DNA from: Liolophura sinensis
Taxonomy: Eukaryota; Mollusca; Polyplacophora; Chitonida; Chitonidae
Length of the DNA stretch: 64,000 nt
NCBI RefSeq assembly: GCF_032854445.1
Contig: NC_088295.1
Coordinates: 91,941,805 to 92,005,804 of the forward strand
Direction: 5' to 3'
Part shown: positions 63,321 to 64,000 of the stretch, piece after piece
Layout of the letters: each line of letters starts with the position of its first letter
Numbering within the stretch: position 1 is the stretch's first letter
Made by a program: the position numbers and the translations under genes
Notes under the pieces: generated by a model
What the model saw: the letters and a program-made list of their open reading frames with translations, nothing else
Databases searched by the model: none
Told to the model about the DNA's origin: nothing

Positions 63321-63855
63321 ATCACATGTTTAAAGGGAACTTGCTGAATCAAATGGGACATGAGAAAAAACTTTTCGTACAGCAGGAGGCCTGTATTGCA
63401 TTCTGGTGGCGACAAATCCTTCATAGTTTGTCTTCATAACAAGGTGTGGGGCCATGGTCCATGTAAGATCATTTCACTGAATTCCCCTCGAGTTAGCTTC
63501 CTGGTAACGTTACAATAAGAACAGACCCCCAGGAAACCAATGTCCTTTCTGCTAGGGAAGAAAAAGCTGTGCCCTCAGGGTATAGAGGGAAGACTTTTTA
63601 TTACGACATCTTTTACAAGAATGTCAATACAATGGTTAAGCAGATCCGAAAACGAGAAGCCCTAGGCCTTTCCGCTATACAGCAATATCGGGACAAAACA
63701 AACTTTTACGCTAACCTAATTCGCTAAAATGTAATCGATCATATTTTTATGTTTCGTGTCCAATGAGTAAAGCGAAACATACAAAAATGTTGTTCTTTGA
63801 TCCTATGATATGGTGACCTATTCAGCTAATACGAAACGCCTAGTTTAATGTCACT
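63321..63855. other. Unassigned sequence
   Basis: No gene or repeat was recognised. Confidence 0.5.
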
Positions 63856-64000
63856 GTGAGTGAGTGAGTGAGTGCTTGGGGTTTAACGTCGTACTCAACA
63901 ATTTTTTAGTCATATGACGACGAAGGAATCATTAGGGTGCATGTACGTGTAATGTGCCTTCTTGTTGCAGGACGGATTTCCACCGCTCTTTTATTTAGTG
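63856..64000 (+). mobile_element. SINE-like repeat family B, cut by window end
   Basis: GTGAGTGAGTGAGTGAGTGC, then TTGGGGTTTAACGTCGTACT, CAACAATTTTTTAGTCATAT, GACGACGAAGGAATC and GCAGGACGGATTTCCACCGC match the copy at 14191-14530 closely. The second half lies beyond the window. Confidence 0.88.

Overview
The window looks like nuclear DNA of a lophotrochozoan animal, most likely a mollusc. It is AT-rich, has no bacterial gene packing, and carries scattered copies of two short interspersed repeat families of the kind common in bivalve and gastropod genomes. Relics of two reverse-transcriptase elements and many minisatellite arrays fit the same picture. No complete protein-coding gene is visible. 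The window is best read as intergenic or intronic DNA with a few exon candidates.

The best host-gene evidence is a terminal exon on the minus strand (24967-25125). It encodes 52 residues and a stop, and a poly(A) signal follows about 117 bases further on. Weaker exon candidates lie at 17692-17872 (minus), 37979-38170 (minus), 38330-38455 (plus) and 38767-38876 (plus). Unrecognised open frames at 16515-16949 and 48269-48808 may be chance.

About 15 kb, roughly 23% of the window by summing the coordinates below, is tandem repeat with units of about 21-64 bp. The main arrays are at 3152-3770 (58 bp), 5895-7604 (55 bp, about 31 copies), 9535-10508 (29 bp), 11695-13372 (45 bp with an 84-bp higher-order form), 22199-22796 (42 bp), 26727-27870 (54 bp), 38863-40205 (about 54 bp), 45771-46300 (41 bp), 49205-49600 (64 bp), 50725-52275 (46-47 bp, with an eroded continuation to about 53660), 59190-59670 (48 bp) and 61871-63320 (54 bp with trimeric order). 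Almost all of the long open frames in the window are by-products of these arrays.

Mobile elements: SINE-like family A lies at 1264, 9389, 26588 and 47578. SINE-like family B lies at 14191 and 63856 (the last is cut by the window end). There is a tRNA-derived SINE head near 19140, a decayed Penelope-like-type reverse transcriptase at 30640-32010, the 3' end of a CR1/L2-type LINE at 46545-47490, and a MITE with inverted ends and TA flanks at 52705-53242 that sits inside an old satellite.

The most informative structures concern how minisatellites start and decay. The 48-bp array at 59.2 kb has a single-copy counterpart of its unit inside a dispersed repeat at 56.3 kb. The 38.9-kb array starts at a candidate exon end and has copied its splice-donor-like sequence many times. 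The 50.7-kb array fades into old diverged copies interrupted by the MITE. I saw no evidence of a new multi-gene system.
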